DNA of 49,023 nucleotides. Origin: an uncultured Eggerthellaceae bacterium. GTDB lineage: Bacteria; Actinomycetota; Coriobacteriia; Coriobacteriales; Eggerthellaceae. The notes below the pieces were generated by a model. It did no database searches. It saw only the letters and a program-made list of their open reading frames with translations, and was not told where the DNA came from. The stretch lies in NCBI GenBank assembly GCA_934670115.1, contig CAKUOV010000013.1, positions 1 to 49,023 of the forward strand. The letters run 5' to 3'. A program made the translations under genes and the position numbers. Below are positions 8,697 to 17,667 of the stretch, piece after piece (position 1 is the stretch's first letter; each line of letters begins with the position of its first letter).

Positions 8697-10130
8697 TTAC
8701 GCAGTTGCGGCAATCTCCTCAATCTTATCGAACCATTCATCCGAAAGACCGGATTTCGCAAGGGCAGCACGCATCGCAATACGGGCATCATCATCAAGTA
8801 CCGGACGATGCTCCTCATAGGAGGCAAGCAGGCGATCCATTTCCTTGTAGATGCTTGCTTTGAACTGCCCCTCGTCAACCGTCTGGCGCGAACCGATATG
8901 CGGCTGATAGAGAATGGAGAAATTCTCCAAGGTCGAATCGGCATCCATGAACGATCCGTCCTGACCAAGCTCGATAATCTCTTCAACGTTAAGGGATTCT
9001 TCATCAACAGGAAACGGCGTGTGGACAAACTTAACTTGACGAATGATCTCGAAGTCGATAATCATCTTCTCGAATGATGTTGCGTTTACGCTATCCATAA
9101 CGCCGCCGGCTTCCATGACAATGTTGATGCCGTGATTATGGGCGGAATAGAATGTAAGCATGGACTCGTAACCTGCCTGCGCATTGATGTACATAGAGTC
9201 AGTTTGGCATCCGCCACCACGCGACGGAACACCGTAGAACTTTGCCATATTCGGAGCGAACCCTTGCATCATCGTTCCCTCGGGTGCAGCGCAGGCAAAC
9301 GTCACGCTACCGCGCATGTCGGCAGCCGTAGACTGAATGCCCAGGACAACCGGCGTGCCAGGGCGTACCATCTGAGCAAGGCACATGCTGGCCAAGCTTT
9401 CGCAAACGCCACTTATAATAGTGCCTGCCATGGTAACCGATCCCGTAACGCCAAGCATCGCCGCAGGACAAAGAATAGCTGCTTGACCATACTCCGCAAG
9501 CAACATAAGGCAGTCGAGCATGCGGCAATCCAGCGACAAAGGAGACACCGTGTTAATAAGAGAAATGCAGCGCGGCTTTTCAGCAAACGCTTCTTTACCG
9601 CCGAACATCTCGGCGAGCGCGGGAAGCATGACTTCCATTTCCTCCTTATAGCCTGTTGGCAGCAAGATAACCTTATCGGAAGTCATAAGGTCGGCATATA
9701 ACATGGCAACCGATGCAACATCTTGGGGGATATCACCTGGTTGGACGATAATGCCGCCGTTAATATCATAGACATCTTCCGCCTGGACAAGCTTGAGCGC
9801 CTTCATGGTATCAGCAAGCGAGCCCGTACGACGATTACCCTCCCAATCGTCCACGAATGCGCAACCGTACGTAGGGGCTGCATTGACAACGTCACCGCCC
9901 ATTATGACGTTATGCCTGGGGTTGCGGGCGTACAAAGTGAACGTCTCGGGCGCCATACCGACCCATTTCATTACCTGCTCTTCAGTGAAATACGCTACAT
10001 GACCTTCAACGCGAATACCGTTTTCCTTCAGGATTTCAAGAGCGCGGTCGTTATGGATGCCCACGCCCGCTTCTTCCATTACTTTCATTGCCGCTTTATG
10101 GATAATTTGCTCTCTGGTCAACTCTGCCAT
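8697..10130 (-). CDS. MttB-family (non-pyrrolysine) methylamine/quaternary-amine:corrinoid methyltransferase
   Basis: This 477-residue TIM-barrel protein belongs to the MttB superfamily (PF06253). Characterised members move a methyl group from trimethylamine or from quaternary amines (glycine betaine, carnitine, proline betaine) to a corrinoid protein. Family-like segments include AAMKVMEEAGVGIHNDRAL near the start, DDWEGNRRTGSLADTMK near 90 and the long Gly/Ala-rich PAAMLGVTGSVTMAG stretch. The frame runs through with no amber codon, so it is the non-Pyl type. The start at 10130 has AAAGGAA upstream; an ATG 11 codons earlier is less likely. It is the last gene of a TetR-MFS-symporter-isomerase cluster. 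No corrinoid protein, RamA-like reactivator or second methyltransferase gene is adjacent. The substrate is unknown. Confidence 0.85.
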   Translation of the reverse strand: MAELTREQIIHKAAMKVMEEAGVGIHNDRALEILKENGIRVEGHVAYFTEEQVMKWVGMAPETFTLYARNPRHNVIMGGDVVNAAPTYGCAFVDDWEGNRRTGSLADTMKALKLVQAEDVYDINGGIIVQPGDIPQDVASVAMLYADLMTSDKVILLPTGYKEEMEVMLPALAEMFGGKEAFAEKPRCISLINTVSPLSLDCRMLDCLMLLAEYGQAAILCPAAMLGVTGSVTMAGTIISGVCESLASMCLAQMVRPGTPVVLGIQSTAADMRGSVTFACAAPEGTMMQGFAPNMAKFYGVPSRGGGCQTDSMYINAQAGYESMLTFYSAHNHGINIVMEAGGVMDSVNATSFEKMIIDFEIIRQVKFVHTPFPVDEESLNVEEIIELGQDGSFMDADSTLENFSILYQPHIGSRQTVDEGQFKASIYKEMDRLLASYEEHRPVLDDDARIAMRAALAKSGLSDEWFDKIEEIAATA

Positions 10131-10264
10131 ATTCGTTCCTTTCTCTTGGATATGAGACAACAACCTTCTAAGCTGCCTTTCTTAAAGCAGTTTTTGAATA
10201 GAAATCGATTTTTAAAGTGGTTTTACTGAATGCGCACGACGAAACAATGTCTACGCTTTATGAA

Positions 10265-11206
10265 TTAACGTCCGCGCACACCAAGGCCACACACGTCACG
10301 CAGGTAGCGAATGCTTTCCTCGCAAGCAGCCATTTCGCGCTCACGCGCACTTTCAATTGGCTCATCGAGGCTCTTGAATGCAATTTCGTTTTCCATAATG
10401 ATTTTGTTCATGGGCGATTTATCGCGAATCTGCTCAATCATTTTCGGGCAGTCCATAGAACCTTGACCATGAGCTGCACCGATATCATGAACACCCAGCG
10501 GATCGACAACAATAACGTCATCGCTGAAATGGCAGCAATATGCTTTCGGAAGCATCTTTTCCATAACATCGTAGGGGTTTTCAATAACCTGCAGGGGATT
10601 CATGGTATCCACGCACGTACCGATAAGCGGGTGATTCAGTCGATCAACCATCCACAAAATCTCATCTGCAAAGGTATCGGTGTGATTTTCGATAGCAACC
10701 TGCATGCCGTATTCTTCGATAAGGGGCATGGCATCCATGAACTCATGGTAGCGATCAACCATCTGACGCATAACTTCCGGATGCATGCATGAGCCGTACA
10801 ATTCACGCGGTCGAACGATATCAAGGCTGAATTTCACCAGTTCAGCACCAAGTTCGTGACCGATGCGCAAGGCCTCTTTCGCCGTGCAGTTAACACGCGA
10901 ATCGCTTCCGGCCTTAAACGACGAGTTGAATTCAAGGAACAGCCCATGCTTTTTTGCAGCATCGCGAACCGCATGCAAATGCTTGTCGCCAAACGGATCA
11001 TCAACGCCATTCGCCAGCAAATCGACTTTCGTGATCTGCAAACCATCCAGTTGCCACTTTTCGGCAAGCTCCATGAGCTCCCACAGCGTCATAACCTGAT
11101 CGAAGTAGTAATCTTTGCCAAAACCCCAGCTTTCGCCAAATCCGAAGAAATGAAGCGTGTACGTATGCATACCCAATCTCAAGGGCCTGGTATCTCCATG
11201 CATCAT
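10265..11206 (-). CDS. Sugar phosphate isomerase/epimerase-like TIM-barrel protein
   Basis: This protein of about 313 residues is of the xylose-isomerase-like TIM-barrel superfamily (AP endonuclease 2/IolE-like). Putative divalent-metal ligands are seen in VAIENHTDTF (Glu), IGTCVDTMNP (Asp), CCHFSDD (His) and IMENEIAF (Glu), at the spacing usual in this fold. Such proteins isomerise or epimerise sugars and sugar acids, or dehydrate inositols; which applies here cannot be told. The start chosen is the first of two adjacent ATGs preceded by AAAGGA. Upstream in-frame starts at 11218 and 11257 lack a ribosome-binding site. It lies between a sodium symporter and the MttB-like gene on the same strand (gaps of 100 and 134 bp), suggesting it processes part of the imported molecule. 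Confidence 0.8.
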   Translation of the reverse strand: MMHGDTRPLRLGMHTYTLHFFGFGESWGFGKDYYFDQVMTLWELMELAEKWQLDGLQITKVDLLANGVDDPFGDKHLHAVRDAAKKHGLFLEFNSSFKAGSDSRVNCTAKEALRIGHELGAELVKFSLDIVRPRELYGSCMHPEVMRQMVDRYHEFMDAMPLIEEYGMQVAIENHTDTFADEILWMVDRLNHPLIGTCVDTMNPLQVIENPYDVMEKMLPKAYCCHFSDDVIVVDPLGVHDIGAAHGQGSMDCPKMIEQIRDKSPMNKIIMENEIAFKSLDEPIESAREREMAACEESIRYLRDVCGLGVRGR

Positions 11207-11306
11207 AATTCCTTTCATCCATAAATCTACCGCCAACGCAAATCGCACAGATGCCAACTAAAATGATGAGATTCGTTTCTCATCGCAATACAACGACTTC
11301 TATTGT

Positions 11307-12749
11307 CTACTCCTCCTTTCGCCAGGTTTGATCCTTCAAGAAAAAGTTGGGAATGACCATTCCCAAAACAGTGGCGCAAATGGCAGGAATAACGCCGCCG
11401 CCAAGCAGGGCATGCAAGGATGGAACCAACTCAAAGAGCATGGCCACCGCAACACCGCACGTAACACCGATTCTGCCTGCAGTAACGCTCATAGTCGAGC
11501 GAAACGCCTCGTACTTGCGATCGCGGCAGATAAGCCCCACAACAAACATAGGGATAAGAACGCCGCCGCAAACCGTGTAGCCATAGGTGCCCAGCTGGTA
11601 GATAAAATCCGCGAAGAGCGCCGCTAAAATGGCAATCACACCTGCGCAAAATGTTGCAATCTTCGCGAAACGCACGGCATGCGCTCCATCGCATTTCTCG
11701 TCAAGTCCCAAAATGTCTGAAACGATATTCGCTGCTGCGCAATTCAGATGCGTATCGGCGCACGATATGCAAGCCGCCAGAACACTTTCCGCCAAGATGA
11801 TGCCGCATACAGGAGGCATCTTATTTAGAATGAGCCACACCAGTGCCTGATCCCCCGCCGTTTGCGTGAAAAGAAGTGAAGCAATACCGATGATAATCAT
11901 GAGAAACACCAGCAAGATATTCATGAAAAATGTCACGCCGTATGCCTTGCGGGCCGAAGCAACGTCCTTTGCAGCGAAGGCTCGATTCCAAAAAATCGGA
12001 TTCGAAACAGCGCCCACCAAACCCGTGATAAAGCTCGTCGCAATTGCAAGGGGCTTCTGCGTAAACAAATCCCACTTTGATGGATCGATTTCAGTTATTC
12101 GCTCCCCCAGCCATACCGGGTCGAAGTTAAACAAACTCAATCCGAAGAAAATCACCATTGCCGCAAAGACCATCTGAATTGTTCCATGCACAGCATCGGC
12201 GTAAATGACCGCCTTCAAGCCACCGCTTACGGTATAGAACACAAACACGGTTCCCACGGCCACAACCGCAATACGGTAATCGAAGCCAAACAACTGCTGC
12301 AGCACGTAGGAAAGACCCATGATTTGGGCACCCGGCCATACCACGTTCGGCATAAGAGCCGCAATACCGCCAATGCGCCGAATATAGCGGTCACCGCCGA
12401 AAAGATAACCCGATACGAAGTGAGGCATCGATAGATACTTGAATCGGGCCAGGTATGGTGCCAGCAAGAATCCCATGATGAGACCGCCGCAAAAACCTTC
12501 GCCAAGCCAAAGCCAGTAAGCGTCAATTCCCTGCAGCGCACCGCGTCCTGCCTGACCGATAAAATTGCCCGCGCCACTAAAGCTTGCCCATGCAGTCAAG
12601 AACAGTAGAATGCCGCCAACTTTCTTCCCACCAATGAAATAGTCCTCGGCGTTTGCAGATCCACCGCGTGTGCGCAACCCAATACAGAAGCAAATCACAA
12701 GGTCAGCAGCTACAAGCACTGCAGCGATAATAGTCTCGGTCGTCCCCAT
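11307..12749 (-). CDS. Sodium:solute symporter (SSS family)
   Basis: This 480-residue inner-membrane protein has about 13 hydrophobic segments and belongs to the sodium/solute symporter family (PutP/PanF-like). Typical features are the early TM block FLTAWASFSGAGNFIGQAG, the helix pair around GGLKAVIYADAVHG, and GLVGAVSNPIFWNRAFAAKD at mid-protein. It would import an organic solute, such as an amino acid, betaine or carboxylate, using the sodium gradient. The ATG has a strong AAAGGGGG site. Its place upstream of the isomerase-like and MttB-like genes makes it the likely importer of their substrate. The substrate is unknown. Confidence 0.88.
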   Translation of the reverse strand: MGTTETIIAAVLVAADLVICFCIGLRTRGGSANAEDYFIGGKKVGGILLFLTAWASFSGAGNFIGQAGRGALQGIDAYWLWLGEGFCGGLIMGFLLAPYLARFKYLSMPHFVSGYLFGGDRYIRRIGGIAALMPNVVWPGAQIMGLSYVLQQLFGFDYRIAVVAVGTVFVFYTVSGGLKAVIYADAVHGTIQMVFAAMVIFFGLSLFNFDPVWLGERITEIDPSKWDLFTQKPLAIATSFITGLVGAVSNPIFWNRAFAAKDVASARKAYGVTFFMNILLVFLMIIIGIASLLFTQTAGDQALVWLILNKMPPVCGIILAESVLAACISCADTHLNCAAANIVSDILGLDEKCDGAHAVRFAKIATFCAGVIAILAALFADFIYQLGTYGYTVCGGVLIPMFVVGLICRDRKYEAFRSTMSVTAGRIGVTCGVAVAMLFELVPSLHALLGGGVIPAICATVLGMVIPNFFLKDQTWRKEE

Positions 12750-12814
12750 AATTTGCCCCCTTTCTTTGATTCGATCAATCGATACTCACTCGGTGCGTAG
12801 CGTTACGGCGCATT

Positions 12815-14140
12815 TCATTCTTGATTGCTGGAACCAGAAGCTTGACTTTTCTTTTCGAGTTTCTTCGAATACCGGTACGTAATAAACGCAACCACAACAC
12901 CAGCAACGCCGCAAACCACGGTGTAAATCCAAATGTAGTCATAGCCAGCAAGGCCAAACGAATCAAGCCAGCTACCAGCCAATGCCGCGAAATACACGTC
13001 GGGCAAATAGCACAACATGGAGATAATACCCGTTGCAATTCCCGTCATTGCCAAAGGAATGCCCACCTCGGACAACGTCGCAAAATAAATGCCTCGCATA
13101 CCAGAATACACAATGGCGAACGCAAAAGAGATGGCAAGACAAAGCACAAAGACGCTTTTCGTTAGGATAAGAACAACGCAAAGAATAGTAGCAATGATCA
13201 AATAAATGCCCAGCGTCTTAGACTTCGAGCCAACCTTATCGGAAACAAAACCAATAGCAAATGTCATGATCGCTGCAATAATGTAGTTACGGATAATGGC
13301 GAACGTAGAAGCGGTGGTTTCGTCCACACCTAAAACATCAACAGTGTAAGCGCCCAAATACCCATTGCCCGCAGAGGTAAAGCTGAAGCAGCAGAAGATA
13401 AGCGCCGCAATCATCCACATACCCGGCATCTTGAGCACGGTGATAATATTTCGCAGGCTGAACGGCTCTTGCACCGCATCATCAGCTTCTTCCGCACCTT
13501 TTACATCGGCAGGAACGAAGAAGAATACGAGCACCGCGAGCACGAAGAACAAAGCACCGCTGATCCACAGCAAATTACGCCACTGCTCACCAAGAGCTTG
13601 AGGATCAAGACCGCCCGAGCCGAGCGTTGCTTGGCTCAAAAAGCCAACACCCACAAAGCCAATTACCGTACCGAAAACGCCGCGTACAAACTCAGAGGTA
13701 GAAAACATGCGCCCTTGTTCTTGCGCGTTACCCATTTTGCGCGTAAGTTTCAGATAGGCAGACCAAATAAGAAAACTGGTTCCAACGCCATAAATAAGAT
13801 GAATGACGATAATCTCAATCTTACCTGGCACAACGCCGAACCAGAAAGAGCAAACACCCATGAGCACGCTGCCAATAATAAGCAGCCATTTTTCGCTAAA
13901 CTTATCAGCGAAGATACCGCCAAACGGATAACCCAACATAGAGACAATGCCAAACGCCATACCGAACAAACCAATGAAGCTGTTCACTTCGCTTGCATCG
14001 ACCACCTGATGGAACTCCGTGAATAAGACAACCATCTGGCTGTAATAGCTGTAGCGCAAGAATGGCACGTAAACCATAATTCCGGCAATAAGCGCGCACA
14101 GCACTACAACAAACCATCGTTTTGCACCGGTAACTCTCAT
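12815..14140 (-). CDS. Major facilitator superfamily transporter
   Basis: This 441-residue MFS permease has about 12 membrane helices in two halves. The first intracellular loop reads GYPFGGIFADKFSEKWLL, a form of the MFS loop 2-3 signature, and the equivalent in the second half is FAIGFVSDKVGSKSK. The start at 14140 has TGGAGGGATT upstream; the ATG 11 codons earlier is not needed. It is the first gene after the TetR regulator. A palindrome (GTGAACATGTTCAC) lies about 65 bp upstream, so this gene is probably the direct repression target. It could export a demethylated product or import a second substrate; the sequence does not decide. Confidence 0.85.
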   Translation of the reverse strand: MRVTGAKRWFVVVLCALIAGIMVYVPFLRYSYYSQMVVLFTEFHQVVDASEVNSFIGLFGMAFGIVSMLGYPFGGIFADKFSEKWLLIIGSVLMGVCSFWFGVVPGKIEIIVIHLIYGVGTSFLIWSAYLKLTRKMGNAQEQGRMFSTSEFVRGVFGTVIGFVGVGFLSQATLGSGGLDPQALGEQWRNLLWISGALFFVLAVLVFFFVPADVKGAEEADDAVQEPFSLRNIITVLKMPGMWMIAALIFCCFSFTSAGNGYLGAYTVDVLGVDETTASTFAIIRNYIIAAIMTFAIGFVSDKVGSKSKTLGIYLIIATILCVVLILTKSVFVLCLAISFAFAIVYSGMRGIYFATLSEVGIPLAMTGIATGIISMLCYLPDVYFAALAGSWLDSFGLAGYDYIWIYTVVCGVAGVVVAFITYRYSKKLEKKSQASGSSNQE

Positions 14141-14192
14141 AATCCCTCCATTTCGTTCCCAAAAATCCCCCAACCTGTTTGTTCGATCTTCG

Positions 14193-14221
14193 AAGTGAAC
14201 AATATGTGAACATGTTCACTT
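14193..14221. promoter_or_regulatory. Candidate TetR operator upstream of the MFS gene
   Basis: A perfect 14-bp palindrome GTGAACATGTTCAC (14206-14219) lies inside a wider inverted repeat AAGTGAAC-N13-GTTCACTT (14193-14200 with 14214-14221). It sits between the TetR gene and the MFS gene. The same half-site (GTTCA/TGAAC) recurs in front of the TetR gene, as expected for an autoregulated local repressor. Confidence 0.65.
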
Positions 14222-14249
14222 TTTAGGTAAAAAAATATATGACGTCAAA

Positions 14250-14915
14250 TCATGCGACATCACCGCCCATTACCCTGCTCGTGTTCGTTCGAATCAAATT
14301 GCTGCACGTATCGCGAAGCTGGCAGCGCCTTGCATCATCGGCCGACATGGCGTCGTAGATAAGACCGCGCGCAATGAGCACGTTAGAATAGCTGAAATAA
14401 TGAGCGTCAGCATCGGTTATCAAGCCCATATTGTAGGCACGGTGCAGCATAAGATAATCACGATCGATCATGTCATCATTGAACATGAGCGTATAGAAGT
14501 ATGCCGCCGAATCCAGAGATGCCTCAAACGGAAAGAGCTGATAATAATCCTGCACCGCATCGCCCAAATTGCGATTCTCTTCCCCCCAGAAGAGTCGATA
14601 ATACAGGTCGGGGCGTTCAAACGCACAACGATTAAACAACTCCCAACCTTCCACGTACATCTCAAGATAAGGCAATTCGGAATCCATAAGCGTAGAATAC
14701 GCTTCCATGTAAGGATGCAAAAAACGCACGCTTGCTACAGAAATGAGCTCTTCAAGGCTCTCGAAATGACGATAGATAGCCGCAGCAGAACACCCCTGCG
14801 CTGCAGCAACATCGCGCGCCGTAATGGCAGACGCATTCTTCTCGCGAAGCATGTTGTACACAAGGTCAACAAGCTGTCGCTTTGTTTCCTCGCCTTTTGT
14901 GTACGTTGCCATCAT
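14250..14915 (-). CDS. TetR-family transcriptional regulator
   Basis: This regulator has about 221 residues. The N-terminal DNA-binding domain is typical of TetR proteins: TKRQLVDLVYNMLREKNASAITARDVAAAQGCSAAAIYRHFESLEEL (about 10-57), with the helix-turn-helix ending in the family signature YRHF. The C-terminal ligand-binding part is helical and rich in Tyr/Phe/Asp and is not recognisable to a subfamily. The start is one of two tandem ATGs after AGGAAGG. It is codirectional with the MFS-symporter-isomerase-MttB genes downstream, and palindromes sharing one half-site flank it on both sides. It is likely the local, ligand-responsive repressor of that cluster. Confidence 0.88.
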   Translation of the reverse strand: MMATYTKGEETKRQLVDLVYNMLREKNASAITARDVAAAQGCSAAAIYRHFESLEELISVASVRFLHPYMEAYSTLMDSELPYLEMYVEGWELFNRCAFERPDLYYRLFWGEENRNLGDAVQDYYQLFPFEASLDSAAYFYTLMFNDDMIDRDYLMLHRAYNMGLITDADAHYFSYSNVLIARGLIYDAMSADDARRCQLRDTCSNLIRTNTSRVMGGDVA

Positions 14916-14936
14916 GAGAACCTTCCTAAAAGTTAA

Positions 14937-14956
14937 CGCGTTCATTTGTGAACACG
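14937..14956. promoter_or_regulatory. Candidate TetR operator at the regulator's own promoter
   Basis: GTTCA-TTTG-TGAAC (14940-14953), with two further matching outer pairs, forms an imperfect palindrome 22 bp before the TetR start. Its half-site matches the palindrome upstream of the MFS gene, which suggests autoregulation. Confidence 0.5.
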
Positions 14957-15027
14957 TTTGCATTTAATCACCAGCACAAAAAGATGTCAAGCACCTGGAG
15001 TCAATTTCTTGTCGAGTTTTTGATACA

Positions 15028-15065
15028 TAAAAAGAAGACACCCTGGACCAATTATGTCCAAGGTG
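15028..15065 (-). terminator. Rho-independent terminator after tatA
   Basis: The stem is CACCTTGGAC / GTCCAGGGTG on the minus strand: 10 pairs with one G-U and a 7-nt loop (15039-15065). It is followed by TCTTCTTTTT, about 80 bp past the tatA stop. Confidence 0.8.
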
Positions 15066-15143
15066 CCTCGTAAAAAGCCAAGCAAGATTGAGCAGCAAGG
15101 AAGTACCCAAAAACCTGAATCGAACTCCCCCGCCATCACTGCG

Positions 15144-15407
15144 CTATTTTTTCGCCGAATCGGAATCCTCTTCTTCGACCTCCACGACCTTCTTGACAAC
15201 GCGCTTCTTGGGAGCCTCTTCAACAACTTCGGCTTCCTCGGTCTCGGCAGCTTCCTTTTCCTTGCTACCGTCGCCCAAGCCCTCGCGCAAATTCTTTACG
15301 GTCTTGCCAAAAGCAGCACCGAGTTTGGGGAGATTCTTAGGTCCGAAGATAAGCAGTGCAACAACAAGAATAATGATCCACTCAAAACCTTTAGGCAAAA
15401 ACGGCAT
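15144..15407 (-). CDS. tatA: Twin-arginine translocase subunit TatA/E
   Basis: This 87-residue protein would form the protein-conducting part of the Tat pathway, which exports folded proteins. One N-terminal membrane helix (GFEWIIILVVALLIF) leads into the FGPKNLPKLG hinge motif. An amphipathic helix (GAAFGKTVKNLREGL) follows, then a highly charged Glu/Lys/Val tail. The start at 15407 has AAAGGA at good spacing; an upstream extension to 15488 adds an unlikely polar leader. No tatC is nearby, so this is a stand-alone tatA with its own terminator. Confidence 0.93.
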   Translation of the reverse strand: MPFLPKGFEWIIILVVALLIFGPKNLPKLGAAFGKTVKNLREGLGDGSKEKEAAETEEAEVVEEAPKKRVVKKVVEVEEEDSDSAKK

Positions 15408-15513
15408 GTTCGTTCCTTTCATCGAGGTGTGCGTTTTCGTAACGTGATGGTGCTCACTATGGGGCAAAAAGACCCGTGCGTCTATCACGCAAAATAGGGC
15501 ATTTTGTCAATTT

Positions 15514-15556
15514 GCAAGAACAATGGCTGTCACACAAATACATGACAGCCATTGTT
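15514..15556 (-). terminator. Strong hairpin terminator after glyS
   Basis: A 14-bp perfect stem (AACAATGGCTGTCA with TGACAGCCATTGTT, 15519-15532 and 15543-15556) with a 10-nt loop lies 18 bp past the glyS stop. The T-tract is poor on the minus strand (CTTGC) and only four T's long on the plus strand. Termination is inferred from stem strength and position. Confidence 0.7.
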
Positions 15557-15574
15557 TTCCCAGTTCAGATCTAA

Positions 15575-17662
15575 TTATTTAGAAGCTTTTGCCATAAGAC
15601 CGAAATCTGCAACGCTCGAGAACACAGAAACGAAGCGGTTCAGCAACTTCAAGCGGTTAGCGCGCAAATCAAGGTTTTCATCCATGACCATAATGTCCTC
15701 GAAGAACGCATCGATAGGCTTGCGCAATGCCGCCAGCTGTTGCAGCGCCTGAGCATAACCATCATGAGCCAATGCTTCATTCACGCTCTGCTCGGCTTCG
15801 GAAATGGCGGCGTTCAAGGCGCGCTCGGTGTCTCCCATCAAGCTATCGTCCACCGCACTGCCAAGCTCGGCATCGCGCAGATTATTCGCACGCGCGAACG
15901 CAATAGCAAGATCGTCGAATGTCTCGGCGGCTTCCTTGCGGGCGGTTTCAAGCGCACGAACGCGGGCAATCAGAACAGCCGGCTCGCACACACCCGTTGC
16001 CAAAACAGCATCGATAGCATCGGGGCTTGCACCGCCATCCTTCAAGCTCACTTTCGTACGCGTCACAAAGAACTCGATAATCTGAGCACGCGCTTCAGTC
16101 TTGTCAAACGCAATACCCTGCTTCTGGTAAGAATCCAAAGCAAAATCGATAGCGTTGGCCAGCGAGACATTCAAACCCGCCTGCAGCATGGCAATGATAC
16201 CAATGGACTGGCGGCGCAGCGCGAAGGGGTCGGAAGAGCCCGTAGGACCCTGGCCAACCGCAAACAGGCCGCAAATCGTATCAAGCTTGTCGGCAGCGGC
16301 AACGCACATGCCCACCACAGATTCAGGCAGCTCATCGCCGGCAAAACGCGGACGATACTGATCCGCGATTGCCTGAGCAACCTGGTCGGTCTCTCCTGCG
16401 GCTTTCGCGTAATAGGAACCCATGATGCCTTGCACGCTGGTGAACTCAACAACAGCGCTGGTAACCAAGTCGGCCTTTGCCAAGAACGCAGCACGCTTTG
16501 CTTCTGCGATGTCGGAATCGGACAAGCCCGTTGCCGTGGCCAAAACGCCAGCAAGTGCCTCAATGCGCGACACTTTTGCGCGCGTTGTTCCCAACGACTC
16601 TTGGAAAACAACGTTCTCAAGATCGTCAACATACGCTTCGAGCGGCTTTTTCAGGTCCTCATCGTAGAAGAACTTCGCATCGTACAGACGCGCCGCAACA
16701 ACGCGTTGATTGCCATCGATGATGTTTGCTTCGAACTTCGGATTACCGTTTGAGGTCACAATGAACTTATTCGTAAGCGCACCGTCCGCCGTGAACAGCG
16801 GGAAGTAACGCTGATGCACCAGCATGGCGTCTACGATAATCTCTTTCGGAACTGCCAAGAACAGCTCATCGAACGTTCCCACCATAGCCGTTGGATACTC
16901 AACCAAGTTCACCACTTCGGCCATAACCTTTGCGGGAAGCTCGGCAACAAGGCCGGTTTTTGCTTCGATGTCTTTAATCTGCTGGCGAATAATGGCCTCG
17001 CGCTGCGCCTCGGACGTAACCACGTATGCCTTTTCCAAAACAGGAAGAAGGTCATCGGCCGTGGCAACCTCGAAAGGACCAGGTGCCAAGAAACGATGTC
17101 CGCGTGTCGTGTTGCCTGCGGTCAGACCGGCAAAGCGAACGTCCACCACTTCGGAGCCCAACAGGGCCAAAAGCCAACGTACCGGGCGGCGGAACTGATC
17201 GCTCAAAGCTCCCCAACGCTGGGGACGCGGCCACGACAGACCCGTAATCAGGCCCAACAATAAATCAGGAAGCAAATCGGCAATGCGCTTCGCGGGCGTG
17301 CTCTTCGTAGCGTACACGTACTCAACGCCGTTTTCTTCGCGACGTTCAAGATCGGCCGCATCAACGCCCTTGCCGCGCGCAAAGCCCAAAGCAGCTTTCG
17401 TGGGATTGCCTTCGGCGTCGAACGCGATTTTCGCGGACGGGCCTTTGAACACTTCCTCGAACGCTTCTGTTTCCTCGGGGACTTGCGTTGCAATAAGAAT
17501 CAAGCGGCGCGGCGTGGAATGCACCGCAATGGACTCATAGGAAATGCCCGCGGAGTCAAATGCCTCGTGAGCGAGTTTTTCAAGCTGGATAGTTGCGTTA
17601 TGCAGGTCAAACGCCGGCAGCTCTTCGGTGCCAATCTCAAAAGCAAGCGTTTTGTTCGCCAT
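15575..17662 (-). CDS. glyS: Glycyl-tRNA synthetase beta subunit
   Basis: This is the 695-residue beta subunit of the alpha2-beta2 glycyl-tRNA synthetase, which charges tRNA-Gly. The N-terminus MANKTLAFEIGTEELPAFDL is diagnostic. The middle includes RPVRWLLALLG, GHRFLAP and an HD-like helical block (GIMGSYYAKAAGE, FALRRQSIGI), and a C-terminal anticodon-binding region (about 580-695) completes the usual length. The ATG has GGAGG 10 bp upstream. It starts 5 bp after the glyQ stop, so the subunits are co-expressed. The bacterial two-subunit form contrasts with the single-chain dimer of typical actinobacteria and fits a deep Coriobacteriia lineage. Confidence 0.97.
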   Translation of the reverse strand: MANKTLAFEIGTEELPAFDLHNATIQLEKLAHEAFDSAGISYESIAVHSTPRRLILIATQVPEETEAFEEVFKGPSAKIAFDAEGNPTKAALGFARGKGVDAADLERREENGVEYVYATKSTPAKRIADLLPDLLLGLITGLSWPRPQRWGALSDQFRRPVRWLLALLGSEVVDVRFAGLTAGNTTRGHRFLAPGPFEVATADDLLPVLEKAYVVTSEAQREAIIRQQIKDIEAKTGLVAELPAKVMAEVVNLVEYPTAMVGTFDELFLAVPKEIIVDAMLVHQRYFPLFTADGALTNKFIVTSNGNPKFEANIIDGNQRVVAARLYDAKFFYDEDLKKPLEAYVDDLENVVFQESLGTTRAKVSRIEALAGVLATATGLSDSDIAEAKRAAFLAKADLVTSAVVEFTSVQGIMGSYYAKAAGETDQVAQAIADQYRPRFAGDELPESVVGMCVAAADKLDTICGLFAVGQGPTGSSDPFALRRQSIGIIAMLQAGLNVSLANAIDFALDSYQKQGIAFDKTEARAQIIEFFVTRTKVSLKDGGASPDAIDAVLATGVCEPAVLIARVRALETARKEAAETFDDLAIAFARANNLRDAELGSAVDDSLMGDTERALNAAISEAEQSVNEALAHDGYAQALQQLAALRKPIDAFFEDIMVMDENLDLRANRLKLLNRFVSVFSSVADFGLMAKASK

Positions 17663-17667
17663 GATCT

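Noticed and set aside
8697..10130. Pyrrolysine-type MttB
   Set aside because: There is no in-frame TAG codon; the frame is uninterrupted at family length, so it is the non-pyrrolysine type.
15110..15135. tRNA-like T-loop (GAGTTCGATTC on the minus strand) after tatA
   Set aside because: The bases flanking the 7-nt loop do not form a 5-bp T-stem and no acceptor, D or anticodon arm can be folded around it. It could at most be a degraded tRNA fragment.
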